Positions 18,542-27,668 of a stretch of DNA of 64,000 bases are shown here, one piece after another. How positions within the stretch are numbered: the stretch's first letter is position 1; each line of letters begins with the position of its first letter. The notes below the pieces were generated by a model. The model did no database searches. It saw only the letters and a program-made list of their open reading frames with translations, and had not been told where the DNA came from. Source of the DNA: Sphingobacterium thalpophilum (GTDB taxonomy: Bacteria > Bacteroidota > Bacteroidia > Sphingobacteriales > Sphingobacteriaceae); NCBI RefSeq assembly GCF_901482695.1, contig NZ_LR590484.1, positions 5,456,001 to 5,520,000 of the forward strand, in the 5' to 3' direction. Made by a program: the position numbers and the translations under genes.

Positions 18542-18661
18542 TAGAATAAGTATTTGTAAGCGTGTCTATCCTATTGCAACTACGCCTTATCCTACTGCAT
18601 GTATTGTCAGGTAAGGCGATCTCATTCCTTTATGCATTCCTCAATGGTCATACTGGCATGA

Positions 18662-19543
18662 TTATGTCTTTTTATTGAATAGCTGATCCAATCTGCTTTC
18701 ATAAGCATAGTAATCGATACTTCGATAAAGCTGCTCCCTTGTCTGCATCTGGTCCAAGACTGCTGCCTGGCCGCCATCTTTACGGATATGGTCATAAACA
18801 TCACTCGCAGCTTTATTTGCTGCACGAAAAGCCGACAATGGATATAATACGATCGACACATCCGCATGACGGAGCTCATCGAGGGTAAAAAGCGGCGTCT
18901 GTCCAAACTCCGTAATGTTGGCTAGAATAGGCAGTCCTGTCGCCCTGCTAAACTGCATATACTGATCCAGATTATGTACCGCCTCAGCGAAAATAAAGTC
19001 AGCCCCCGCCTCTTTATAAGCCACAGCCCGGTCGAGAGCGAGTTCCAGCCCCTCGGATGCCAAAGCGTCCGTACGTGCCCCAATGACGAAATGTTCGTCA
19101 GTTCTCGCATCGACCGCAGCCTTGAGACGGTCTTCCATTTCCTGCTTAGAGACCAGTTCTTTTCCAGGACGATGTCCACAACGTTTGGCTCCTACCTGAT
19201 CTTCCATATGTACCGCCGCGGCACCAGCTTTAACCAAGCTTCTTATCGTGCGTGCAACATTAAAGGCAGAGGGACCAAATCCGGTGTCTATATCTACCAT
19301 CAATGGAAGCTTGCAAACATTTGTTATGCGATCTACATCAATCAACACGTCCTGCAAAGAAGTAATACCCAGATCCGGAACACCCAATGATCCGGCGGCA
19401 ACACCACCCCCAGAGAGATAAATGGCTTTGAAACCCGCCTGCTCAGCCAAAAGTGCGTGATTTGCATTGATAGCGCCCACAACTTGCAGCGGTTTTTCTT
19501 CAGTGATTGCTTCCCTAAAACGGAAGCCAGGAGAGTGTATCAT
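18662..19543 (-). CDS. prpB: 2-methylisocitrate lyase
   Basis: 293 residues from ATG at 19543, which places the start (MIHSPG) level with Escherichia coli PrpB (MSLHSPG); an in-frame GTG at 19567 would add eight residues. Clear family signature: VVGAINANHALLAEQAGFKA, YLSGGGVAAGSLGVPDLG, and the catalytic KRCGHRPGKE (near 115). It splits 2-methylisocitrate into pyruvate and succinate. First gene of the prp operon, with a promoter-like pair at 19659-19686. Confidence 0.96.
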   Translation of the reverse strand: MIHSPGFRFREAITEEKPLQVVGAINANHALLAEQAGFKAIYLSGGGVAAGSLGVPDLGITSLQDVLIDVDRITNVCKLPLMVDIDTGFGPSAFNVARTIRSLVKAGAAAVHMEDQVGAKRCGHRPGKELVSKQEMEDRLKAAVDARTDEHFVIGARTDALASEGLELALDRAVAYKEAGADFIFAEAVHNLDQYMQFSRATGLPILANITEFGQTPLFTLDELRHADVSIVLYPLSAFRAANKAASDVYDHIRKDGGQAAVLDQMQTREQLYRSIDYYAYESRLDQLFNKKT

Positions 19544-19658
19544 ATCATAGAAAATTTGAAATTTCACCAGCTATAAATCTCCAAAGAAAAACGCCGGAGC
19601 ATTTACAGACGGATATTTAAGTTTACGTTTAGCCATGGCAGCAACAAATACGCCATCT

Positions 19659-19686
19659 TAAAGATACCAATTATAATGGGATACAA
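19659..19686 (-). promoter_or_regulatory. prpB: Candidate promoter of the prpBCD operon
   Basis: On the reverse strand a TTG (19684-19686) stands 17 bases before TATCTTTA (19659-19666), one mismatch from the Bacteroidota box TAnnTTTG. It is about 115 bases upstream of the prpB start. Confidence 0.4.
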
Positions 19687-19787
19687 AAAAAATTATTTTC
19701 TAAACTATCTTCTTTTTACAGAAGAAAATACGGCTATAAGGGGAGCCAACTTCTCTCGGACACTAAGCTAGCAATAAGGCTGCAAAT

Positions 19788-21101
19788 TCAATTCGGGTGA
19801 AAAGGCAACGGATCTTTTAAATAAAATCTATATTCCAGTTGTTGTCCGTCCCTTTCTACTTTAAAACGCATCTCCCTGCCCTCCTCCGATTTAAAAAGCG
19901 TGTGTATGGATTCCAGTGAATACGAAGAGGCCGGCCGCCCGTTAATTTTCAGTAGTTTGTCGTCCGGCATTAAGCCAGCAATCGCCGCAGGCGAACCAGC
20001 GCGTACTGTCGCAACCTTATACAGATTTTTCAACACAAAGCGATATTGAACGCTATTGCCCATACGCACCTCAGTGCCCCCATCTTTCTTTAAATAAACA
20101 GGAACTTCCTCCTTCTCATATTTAATACCATCGTGAACAATTTCCAGACCACTCATATTCAAATAATAGAACTTATCAAAATTTCGGTTTTTTTGAAGAT
20201 AAATTACATGATTAGGATAATCAAAAACTACTTTAAAACGACGCAGCAATTCGTTGCCTACAGACCCTATGCGTTCGTTAACAAAGGTAGCATGTTGGGT
20301 CGAACTCAATTCCGGATAAGCAACCAAAGGATAGTGCATTGTGAAAGACCCCAGCTTTAGGGATTTAATCCGATTTCTTTTCCCGTAAATCTCCCCATTA
20401 AATCCCTGCCCGATATAGTCGTGTATAAATGGAGTTTTAATTACGAATTTTTCCACTTTTGAGGGAATTAGCATAAGTGCATCACTGTTGCCCATATCAA
20501 TTAGTACACGCCCTTCGACAGCAACATCGTCCTGATCAAAAGCAATAGCTGCATAAGGTCTACTATTCAGAATATCGATCGGCACACGTTGCATCTTGTT
20601 CAGTCCTTTTGGATAAACCTCCTTTTGAAAGACGGTAATCCTATGCTTTAAAAAGTCCATTTCAATAAGGTGATCATTAAAAAAGCGGCTGCCCATGATG
20701 CCGTTGACCTCCACTCCGATGCGCGTAGAAATGTCAATATGTGCATTATTTAAAATATAAATGGGTTGATCTAGGTCTTCATATACACCTGCTATCGTAA
20801 CCTGATTATTTACGGACAAGTAGCCATCCAGTCCTTCGTCTTTACCTAACCCCTGAAATTTGTTGACGAAAACAGCGCTATCAATGGATTTGAGGGTCTC
20901 ACCGAATATCATGGTCTCTTTGACCCCCGTATCTAGCAGAAAGTTCATAGCAAATCCATTGACCACAACCGGTATGATCACTAAATTATGGACAAAAAGA
21001 AACGGAAATTTGGCACTCTTTTTTTCCTTCAGAACAAAACTGTCCTGTCCCCAGACCAATGCATAGCAGCATAGCGCAACCGACAAAAAAAGTGCTTTCA
21101 T
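19788..21101 (-). CDS. Secreted retropepsin-like aspartyl protease with PDZ domain
   Basis: 437 residues. A signal peptide (about 1-19, KALFLSVALCCYALVWGQ) suggests export. Two retropepsin-type repeats follow, with catalytic motifs FLLDTGVKETMIF (D57) and VLIDMGNSDALML (near 205); the second has Met in place of Thr in the D-T/S-G triad. Residues about 345-425 form a PDZ domain (GSPAAIAGLMPDDKLLKINGRPA). This architecture is common in Bacteroidota as periplasmic or surface proteins of unassigned role. It lies upstream-to-downstream of the tRNA-Leu gene on the same strand but behind its terminator. Confidence 0.85.
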   Translation of the reverse strand: MKALFLSVALCCYALVWGQDSFVLKEKKSAKFPFLFVHNLVIIPVVVNGFAMNFLLDTGVKETMIFGETLKSIDSAVFVNKFQGLGKDEGLDGYLSVNNQVTIAGVYEDLDQPIYILNNAHIDISTRIGVEVNGIMGSRFFNDHLIEMDFLKHRITVFQKEVYPKGLNKMQRVPIDILNSRPYAAIAFDQDDVAVEGRVLIDMGNSDALMLIPSKVEKFVIKTPFIHDYIGQGFNGEIYGKRNRIKSLKLGSFTMHYPLVAYPELSSTQHATFVNERIGSVGNELLRRFKVVFDYPNHVIYLQKNRNFDKFYYLNMSGLEIVHDGIKYEKEEVPVYLKKDGGTEVRMGNSVQYRFVLKNLYKVATVRAGSPAAIAGLMPDDKLLKINGRPASSYSLESIHTLFKSEEGREMRFKVERDGQQLEYRFYLKDPLPFHPN

Positions 21102-21163
21102 TCGAGTTTATATTTGGTATTTCCAATTTAAACAAGAATATCTGAAAATAAAAAGGTTTAGAT

Positions 21164-21192
21164 AAAAAAAGCCCGAAACCATGTTTCGAGCT
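21164..21192 (-). terminator. Intrinsic terminator of the tRNA-Leu gene
   Basis: On the reverse strand agctcgaaac and gtttcgggct (21170-21179 and 21183-21192) form a 10-bp stem with one G-U pair and a three-base loop, followed by seven T residues (21163-21169). It starts within five bases of the tRNA 3' end. Confidence 0.85.
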
Positions 21193-21196
21193 TTCG

Positions 21197-21276
21197 TACC
21201 CGGAGCCGGAGTCGAACCGGCACGGTTTCCCACTGGTGTTTGAGACCAGCGCGTCTACCAATTCCGCCATCCGGGC
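21197..21276 (-). tRNA. tRNA-Leu (anticodon CAA)
   Basis: Read on the reverse strand, the acceptor arm GCCCGGA pairs with TCCGGGT, the D arm holds AATTGGTAGACGC, the anticodon stem CTGGT/ACCAG encloses loop CTCAAAC with anticodon CAA, a variable arm GGG-AAA-CC follows, and the T arm is GCCGG-TTCGACT-CCGGC. The long variable arm and D-arm sequence fit tRNA-Leu. The 3' CCA is not encoded, so it must be added enzymatically. A terminator follows at once. Confidence 0.95.
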
Positions 21277-21390
21277 ATATCCGTTTGGGATGATGCAAAA
21301 GTAGGTTTTTTATTGATAAGGAGAAAACTTTTTGAACAAATTTAACACCCTTAACAATAGTGCTCTGACATACAGCCAAATAATTTTAGG

Positions 21391-22125
21391 CTAATCACTG
21401 ATAAAACTCGCCTTTACGGTTATATTCGCGGTTTTCTTACGCGAAGTCGTATTAAAGGCCCCACCCGAAGAATATTCTTCATTGTCATTTTGACCGGTGA
21501 TCTGAAATATTCCGAGATCTGCTTTCACCAGATCGCCCAATGAAGCACTGGATTCTTTGGCAATATTTTCCGCACGCTGATGCGCATTTTTCGATGCTTG
21601 CGAAATCAGTTCCAATTTTAGGTCTTCCAATTTAGAATAATAATAATTTGGCGTGCTTGAACTGAGCTCTATTCCTTTCGAAATCAACGTGGAAATCTCC
21701 CGTGAAGCATTGTCAACTTTATTCAGATCTCTTGATTCTACACTTACGGTCTGCGACAGTGTATACCCCGAAAAGGTGTTATAACCATTCCCCTTACCAT
21801 CCGTGTGGTATTCAAAATCTTTAGCAATATTGACCGCTTCAAAGCGAATTTCCTCAGGTTTTATTCCCTGTTGAACCAGAAAGTCACGTACCAGGTTACG
21901 ATCTGTTGCCAACTGCGCAGACGCAGCACTTAATTCATAATTCTTTCTGCTGAAAGTAGCATTCCACTTGACCAGGTCTGATTCAAAATCCTTTTTTGCA
22001 TTGCCATTGACCGTAATTGTCTGCGTCGATTTAAATTTATACCGATATGCACTGCCAAAAATCCATGCCGCCAACAAAATCACAGCGCCTGCTATGACCG
22101 AAACAATAATAGATGATGATTTCAT
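21391..22125 (-). CDS. SIMPL-domain protein (DUF541)
   Basis: 244 residues from ATG at 22125. An N-terminal membrane anchor (about 4-27) leads into a SIMPL domain beginning ITVNGNAKKDFESDLVKW and continuing with GYTLSQTVSVESRDLNKVD and the helix NAHQRAENIAKESSASLGDL. Members are periplasmic proteins of poorly known function, some linked to oxidative stress. It is divergent from the S9 peptidase gene (ATG 22220), sharing a 94-base promoter region. Confidence 0.85.
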   Translation of the reverse strand: MKSSSIIVSVIAGAVILLAAWIFGSAYRYKFKSTQTITVNGNAKKDFESDLVKWNATFSRKNYELSAASAQLATDRNLVRDFLVQQGIKPEEIRFEAVNIAKDFEYHTDGKGNGYNTFSGYTLSQTVSVESRDLNKVDNASREISTLISKGIELSSSTPNYYYSKLEDLKLELISQASKNAHQRAENIAKESSASLGDLVKADLGIFQITGQNDNEEYSSGGAFNTTSRKKTANITVKASFISD

Positions 22126-22219
22126 AACCAGTTTTTTATGTATTCGTAACAATGAATATACCAAAAAAACAACGATGTTTTATTTTTTATGGATAAATTG
22201 CAGCAAAAAGTATTACGAT

Positions 22220-25054
22220 ATGAATAAAAGAAATATCTGTATCTCCTTCTGTTTTCTCGCTGCCCTCACGGTGCAAGCGCAAAAGAAACCTTTGGATCAT
22301 ACGGTATATGATAGCTGGCAGAGCATATCATCTCCTTACATCAGTAAATCCGGTAAATTTGTTCTCTTTCAAGTGATGCCTCAGGAGGGCGATAATCAAC
22401 TATTTCTGAAAACAAAAGATAATAAAGAACTGATTCAGATCCCGCGCGGCTATAATGCCAAGCTCAATGACACGGAGAATCACCTGATCAGTTTGATAAA
22501 GCCGCCATTCGCAGCAATACGGGAAGCAAAAATCAAAAAGAAAAAAGCGGATGAGTTTCCAAAAGACTCTCTCGCAATCTATGATCTGACAAATGCTTCG
22601 TTGATCAAGTTTGCTGCAGTCAAATCGTATAAAATTGCCGAAAAGAACAACAATTTCGTTAGTTTCCTTTTTGATAAAGAGACAGGAGACAAAACATTTT
22701 CAGCTAAAAATACTGTAGATTCAGACCAAACCAAAAAACAAAACAACGACAAGAAGAAAAAAACAGTTGCAACGCTGACTGTCTATAACCTTGTTTCGGG
22801 AGACTCTCTACAATTCTCTTCGGTAGACCAATATGCATGGAATAAAGATGGGACTAAGCTCGTCTTCTCGAAAAAAACCGATGTTAAAGACAGCCTATCC
22901 AAGGAATCAGGCGTTTATTTATACGACGTTGCAAGTAAAAATTTAAAGAAAATATCAAACGGAAGGGGCGAGTACAAAAACTTTAGCTTCGACGAGGCAG
23001 GCAACCAGCTGGCTTATCTTGGGGATCTTTCCAAAGAAAAAGCATTGGTAAAAAATTATAATCTCTATTATTACAGTGCTAGTGCTGGTGTAGACACCGC
23101 TCAGTATCTAGTGACCAAAAACAGCAGTGGTATGCCTGCAAATTGGGCGGTCAGTGGCGATGGGGATATACGATTCAGCAAAAATGGTGAAAAGCTGTTT
23201 TTCGGCATTGCACCAGTTCCTCGCGTCAAAGATACCACGCTCGTCGAATTTGAACACGCTAAAGTCGATGTCTGGAGTTGGCAGGATGACTATCTGCAGC
23301 CCATGCAGCTAGTCAATTTAAAGAAAGATCTGTCCAGGAACTTTCTGGCGGTTATCTATCCCAAAAACAGCCGTTCCGTCATACCGCTCACAGACGAGAC
23401 CTTTAACTCTACCTCCTTAACGCACGATGGCAACGCAGAGTACATGCTGGCACGAACTGATTTCGGTAAGCGCATCGAAAGTCAATGGAAAGGTGGCACA
23501 AGAGATGATATCTATCTTGTTTCAACAAAGACCGGCCAGCGGGAGCTGATCCTCTCCAACTTCTCAGGATACGCCACATTGAGCCCTGACGCTAAATACA
23601 TCGTGTATTTTGACCGCGACAAAGGCACATGGAATTCTTACCAGATAAGCTCTAAAAGAAAATTTGTATTGACAGAGGGGATTCCAGCAGCCTTCGCTGA
23701 TGAGGAGAATGATATGCCCACCCAGGCAGAAAGCTACGGTATGGCCGCCTGGACTCCAGATTACAAAGGTGTTTACCTCAATTCACACTATGATATCTGG
23801 TTCTTTGAACTGGATGGCTCAAAAAAATCCATACTCACCAATGGCTATGGAGCGGCTTCACGCACAACGCTCCGCTATCTACCCCTACAAAGGGAAGAAG
23901 AACGGGACCAGCCGCTGATTCTCGATTATAAAAAAGGCGGTTTGCTCACTGCCTTTGACAACAAGACAAAAGAAGCTGGCTTTTACCAGTTCAAAGGACA
24001 GCATAACGATCCCAAAAATTTGCTTGTCGAAGCCAAGACGTTCAGAAATATAAGTGCCTCCGCTGATCTGCAGACGATTCTTTACAGCAAGGAGGATTAT
24101 GCAAATTCACCCAATCTGTATACGAATACGATCAAATTAAACAACGAACTACAATTATCGGATATCAATAGACAACAGGCCAGTTACAATTGGGGAACAG
24201 CAGAACTTGTGCACTGGACGACGCCCGCCGGCCATCAGGCTGAAGGTATTCTTTATAAGCCGGAAAACTTTAATCCGGCGAAGAAATATCCGGTCATCGC
24301 CTATTTTTATGAGAAACTGTCAGACGGGCTTTATACGTATCAGCCGCCCGCCCCTACTCCTTCACGGCTAAACATCCCATACTTTGTCAGCAACGAATAT
24401 TTGGTATTCGCTCCCAATATTAGCTACGAAACTGGGTATCCTGGAAAATCGGCTGAAGAATATGTTAATTCGGGTATGCGGCATCTTGCCCAAAATCCTT
24501 GGGTCGACAGTACCAAAATGGGTATTCAGGGGCAAAGCTGGGGCGGCTATCAGGTTGCACACCTCATCACCCGGACAAATATGTATGCTGCCGCATGGGC
24601 AGGTGCTCCTGTAGTGAATATGACTTCAGCATATGGCGGCATCCGCTGGCAGTCGGGTATGTCACGGCAATTCCAGTATGAGCATACGCAAAGCCGTATC
24701 GGCAAGACGTTATGGGAGGCGCCTGAACTCTACATCGAAAACTCACCGTTGTTCCATCTGAACAAGGTCAATACACCGGTTGTCATTATGGCTAACGATA
24801 ACGACGGTGCCGTGCCTTGGTATCAAGGAATAGAAATGTTCACCGCATTACGCCGCTTAAATAAGCCCGTTTGGATGTTAAATTATAATGGCGATGAGCA
24901 CAACTTGATGCAACGCCAAAACAGAAAAGACATCCAGATTCGCGAACAGCAGTTCTTCGACCATTATTTAAAAGGGGCTCCCGCCCCCAACTGGCTGAAG
25001 AAAGGTATACCAGCAACACTAAAAGGAATAGACTGGGGTCTGGATTACAAGTAA
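22220..25054 (+). CDS. Secreted S9-family (prolyl oligopeptidase type) peptidase
   Basis: 944 residues from ATG at 22220; this start gives a signal peptide (NKRNICISFCFLAALTVQAQ) and avoids the reading frame opposite the SIMPL gene. The middle is a WD/beta-propeller-like region, and the last 280 residues are an alpha/beta hydrolase with catalytic Ser in IQGQSWGGYQ, Asp in ANDNDGAVPW and His in GDEHNLM. These are the triad motifs of family S9. It probably trims peptides in the periplasm. A Lys-rich insert lies near residue 175-190 (KKQNNDKKKKT). Confidence 0.93.
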   Translation: MNKRNICISFCFLAALTVQAQKKPLDHTVYDSWQSISSPYISKSGKFVLFQVMPQEGDNQLFLKTKDNKELIQIPRGYNAKLNDTENHLISLIKPPFAAIREAKIKKKKADEFPKDSLAIYDLTNASLIKFAAVKSYKIAEKNNNFVSFLFDKETGDKTFSAKNTVDSDQTKKQNNDKKKKTVATLTVYNLVSGDSLQFSSVDQYAWNKDGTKLVFSKKTDVKDSLSKESGVYLYDVASKNLKKISNGRGEYKNFSFDEAGNQLAYLGDLSKEKALVKNYNLYYYSASAGVDTAQYLVTKNSSGMPANWAVSGDGDIRFSKNGEKLFFGIAPVPRVKDTTLVEFEHAKVDVWSWQDDYLQPMQLVNLKKDLSRNFLAVIYPKNSRSVIPLTDETFNSTSLTHDGNAEYMLARTDFGKRIESQWKGGTRDDIYLVSTKTGQRELILSNFSGYATLSPDAKYIVYFDRDKGTWNSYQISSKRKFVLTEGIPAAFADEENDMPTQAESYGMAAWTPDYKGVYLNSHYDIWFFELDGSKKSILTNGYGAASRTTLRYLPLQREEERDQPLILDYKKGGLLTAFDNKTKEAGFYQFKGQHNDPKNLLVEAKTFRNISASADLQTILYSKEDYANSPNLYTNTIKLNNELQLSDINRQQASYNWGTAELVHWTTPAGHQAEGILYKPENFNPAKKYPVIAYFYEKLSDGLYTYQPPAPTPSRLNIPYFVSNEYLVFAPNISYETGYPGKSAEEYVNSGMRHLAQNPWVDSTKMGIQGQSWGGYQVAHLITRTNMYAAAWAGAPVVNMTSAYGGIRWQSGMSRQFQYEHTQSRIGKTLWEAPELYIENSPLFHLNKVNTPVVIMANDNDGAVPWYQGIEMFTALRRLNKPVWMLNYNGDEHNLMQRQNRKDIQIREQQFFDHYLKGAPAPNWLKKGIPATLKGIDWGLDYK

Positions 25055-25063
25055 AAACGATAG

Positions 25064-25099
25064 AAAGAGGTCAATTTTAACAAATCGGCCTCTTTTTTT
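25064..25099 (+). terminator. Intrinsic terminator after the S9 peptidase gene
   Basis: Arms aaagagg (25064-25070) and cctcttt (25089-25095) pair, and the second arm runs into a stretch of seven T residues. Confidence 0.75.
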
Positions 25100-25174
25100 C
25101 AACACAACAAGCCCAGAAAGTCATATTTTTTCAAAAAAAACATAAAAAAATTTCAGTTTTCCATAAAAACACAA

Positions 25175-25182
25175 TATTTTTG
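25175..25182 (+). promoter_or_regulatory. glnN: Promoter -7 box of glutamine synthetase gene
   Basis: TATTTTTG matches the Bacteroidota -7 consensus TAnnTTTG and would start transcription about 35 bases before the ATG. I could not see a clear TTG at the -33 position. Confidence 0.5.
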
Positions 25183-25225
25183 AAACACAAAATCAACAAA
25201 ACTGTAATTTAATTATAAAATACAA

Positions 25226-27415
25226 ATGTCGAACCTAAGATTCAAAGCAGTAGAAGCAGCAGGATCACGCCTGATTGCTCCATTTGAAAAAGTTGAAACT
25301 AAAAAAGCAACTGACATCTACGGAAAAAACGTATTTTCCGTAAACAAAATGAAAGACTACCTTCCTAAAAACTCATATAAGGAGTTAGTTGCATCTATTG
25401 AAGAGGGACAGATTATTTCTCGTGATCTTGCTGAGCACATTTCTCAGGCCATGAAGACATGGGCACTTAATCACGGCGTGTCTCATTACACACACTGGTT
25501 TCAACCTTTGACTGGTTCGACAGCTGAAAAGCACGATGCATTTTTTGAACCTGATGATGACGGAGAAGCGATCGAAAAATTCACGGCCGATGCTCTGGTA
25601 CAGCAAGAGCCCGATGCTTCTTCATTCCCTAACGGTGGTATCCGCAATACTTTTGAAGCTAGAGGATATACTGCTTGGGATCCTTCTTCCCCAGCGTTCA
25701 TTTATGAGACAGGCGCAGGCAAGACTCTTTGTATTCCTACTGTTTTCGTGTCCTATACAGGCGAGTCTCTGGATTACAAAGCACCTTTATTAAAAGCCAT
25801 CAACGCGGTCGATAGAGCAGCGACGGATGTTGCGCAATACTTTGACAAATCCGTCACTAAAGTAAACGCTTCACTTGGTATTGAACAAGAATACTTCTTA
25901 GTAGATCTTTCCTTATACAATGCCCGTCCGGACCTTCAGTTAACTGGCCGCACATTATTTGGCCATATGTCAGCCAAAGGCCAGCAATTGGAAGACCACT
26001 ATTTTGGAGCTATCCCTGAGCGTGTACTGGCATATATGGTGGATCTCGAAAACGAAGCGTTAAAACTAGGTATCCCTCTAAAAACACGTCACAATGAGGT
26101 TGCGCCGTCTCAATTCGAATGTGCGCCAATGTACGAAGAAATCAACTTGGCGATTGACCACAACCAATTATTGATGAACGTCATGGAACAGGTCGCTTTA
26201 AGACATAACTTTAAAGTCTTGTTACATGAAAAACCATATTCAGGTGTAAATGGCTCCGGCAAACACAACAACTGGTCGTTAATCACCAACACAGGTGTTA
26301 ACTTGTTATCTCCTGGCAAAACGCCAAAAAATAATCTGATGTTTTTGACCTTCTTTGTCAACACCATCAAAGCAGTATACGAGCATGCAGATCTGCTGCG
26401 TGCTTCCATTGCCAGCGCGAGCAACGACCACCGTCTAGGCGCGAATGAGGCTCCGCCAGCCATCATTTCGATCTTCTTGGGTTCCCAACTGGATGAGCTA
26501 TTGGAGGAAGTGGAATCTGCACGTGTAGCCAAAAAAGTAAAAGCTGAAGCGAATTTATGGCACGGTATTCCGAAAGTTCCGGAACTAAAATTAGATAATA
26601 CAGATCGTAACCGTACTTCACCCTTTGCCTTTACCGGTAATAAATTTGAGTTCCGCGCCGTAGGTTCTTCTGCGAATTCAGCGTTGCCAATGACGGTATT
26701 GAATGCGATCGTCGCAGCGCAGCTTATCGAATTTAAGGCTGAAGTGGACAAACAGATCAAAAAAGGCACGAAGAAGGATCTGGCTATTCTCAATGTTGTT
26801 CGTAAATACATTAAGGATTCAAAAGCGATCCGTTTTGAAGGAAATGGTTACAGCGAAGAATGGGAAAAAGAAGCCGCTGCACGTGGTCTTTCTAACATCA
26901 AATCTACTCCTAAAGCCTTAGACGTCTATGTGAAAGAGGAATCATTGGCGTTGTTCGAATCACTGGGCATTTATTCAAAACGCGAGTCAGAAGCCCGTCA
27001 CGAAATTTTGCTGGAAAACTTCTACAAGAAACTTCAGATTGAGGCACGTGTCATCGAAGAGATGGTCAATAACCAGATCGCACCGGCATGTTTTAACTAT
27101 CAAAACGAACTTATCGAAAATGTGAAAGGCCTAAAAGAACTTGGCTTGGCAAAATCAGCATATAGCTCCCAGCTGAATTTCATAGAACGCATTTCCACGC
27201 ATGTAAATACGATCCTTGAGCAAACTGAGGCGATGCGTCAAGAGCGTAAAAAAGCAAATCAGATTGAGGATGTACGTGAAAAATCAATCGCTTACGATGA
27301 GCTGGTCAAACCTTATTTTGATGTGATTCGCTACCACGTCAATAAACTCGAAAAAATCGTGGATGACAAAAAATGGCCTCTGCCTAAATTAAGAGAGATC
27401 TTATTCTTAAGCTAA
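25226..27415 (+). CDS. glnN: Glutamine synthetase type III
   Basis: 729 residues, the typical length of GSIII, much larger than GSI or GSII. Family marks include the N-terminal FGKNVFS-like stretch, GGIRNTFEARGYTAWDP (near 132), GIEQEYFLVD (near 218), PLKTRHNEVAPSQFECAPMYEE (near 278), NGSGKHNNWSL (near 343) and NRTSPFAFTGNKFEFRAVGSS (near 452). It makes glutamine from glutamate, ammonia and ATP; in Bacteroidota this form often serves as the main ammonia-assimilating enzyme. Monocistronic, with its own -7 box and a perfect-stem terminator. Confidence 0.97.
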   Translation: MSNLRFKAVEAAGSRLIAPFEKVETKKATDIYGKNVFSVNKMKDYLPKNSYKELVASIEEGQIISRDLAEHISQAMKTWALNHGVSHYTHWFQPLTGSTAEKHDAFFEPDDDGEAIEKFTADALVQQEPDASSFPNGGIRNTFEARGYTAWDPSSPAFIYETGAGKTLCIPTVFVSYTGESLDYKAPLLKAINAVDRAATDVAQYFDKSVTKVNASLGIEQEYFLVDLSLYNARPDLQLTGRTLFGHMSAKGQQLEDHYFGAIPERVLAYMVDLENEALKLGIPLKTRHNEVAPSQFECAPMYEEINLAIDHNQLLMNVMEQVALRHNFKVLLHEKPYSGVNGSGKHNNWSLITNTGVNLLSPGKTPKNNLMFLTFFVNTIKAVYEHADLLRASIASASNDHRLGANEAPPAIISIFLGSQLDELLEEVESARVAKKVKAEANLWHGIPKVPELKLDNTDRNRTSPFAFTGNKFEFRAVGSSANSALPMTVLNAIVAAQLIEFKAEVDKQIKKGTKKDLAILNVVRKYIKDSKAIRFEGNGYSEEWEKEAAARGLSNIKSTPKALDVYVKEESLALFESLGIYSKRESEARHEILLENFYKKLQIEARVIEEMVNNQIAPACFNYQNELIENVKGLKELGLAKSAYSSQLNFIERISTHVNTILEQTEAMRQERKKANQIEDVREKSIAYDELVKPYFDVIRYHVNKLEKIVDDKKWPLPKLREILFLS

Positions 27416-27430
27416 TCTTCATCATAATTT

Positions 27431-27469
27431 AAAACACGAAGAGCATCCCTTGGATGCTCTTCGTGTTTT
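27431..27469 (+). terminator. glnN: Intrinsic terminator of glnN with perfect 18-bp stem
   Basis: Arms 27431-27448 and 27452-27469 are perfectly complementary with a three-base loop and end in TTTT. It begins 15 bases after the glnN stop codon. A second, shorter hairpin (ccgtcgcc/ggtgacgg, 27504-27525) lies further on and is unexplained. Confidence 0.88.
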
Positions 27470-27668
27470 AAGAGACCGCTTTCAGCTGCTCCCCCGCCTT
27501 ATTCCGTCGCCATTTGCGGTGACGGACACAGTTTATACTCGTTCGCTACACGCATACACATCAAAATAAAAATTTAAAAAAACTAGCTAAACCCAAACAA
27601 ATAAAATGTTTGTGAAAAATATAAAGTATTTTATTTGTATTTTTGTCGCGTTAGTAATAAACTGATTG

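Noticed and set aside
21968..22219. 84-codon N-terminal extension of the S9 peptidase
   Set aside because: It runs opposite the SIMPL gene and lacks homology; the ATG at 22220 gives a proper signal peptide.
22700..22790. Low-complexity Lys/Asn-rich stretch in the S9 peptidase as a frameshift or repeat
   Set aside because: The frame stays open and the stretch reads as a charged surface loop, so it is part of the gene.
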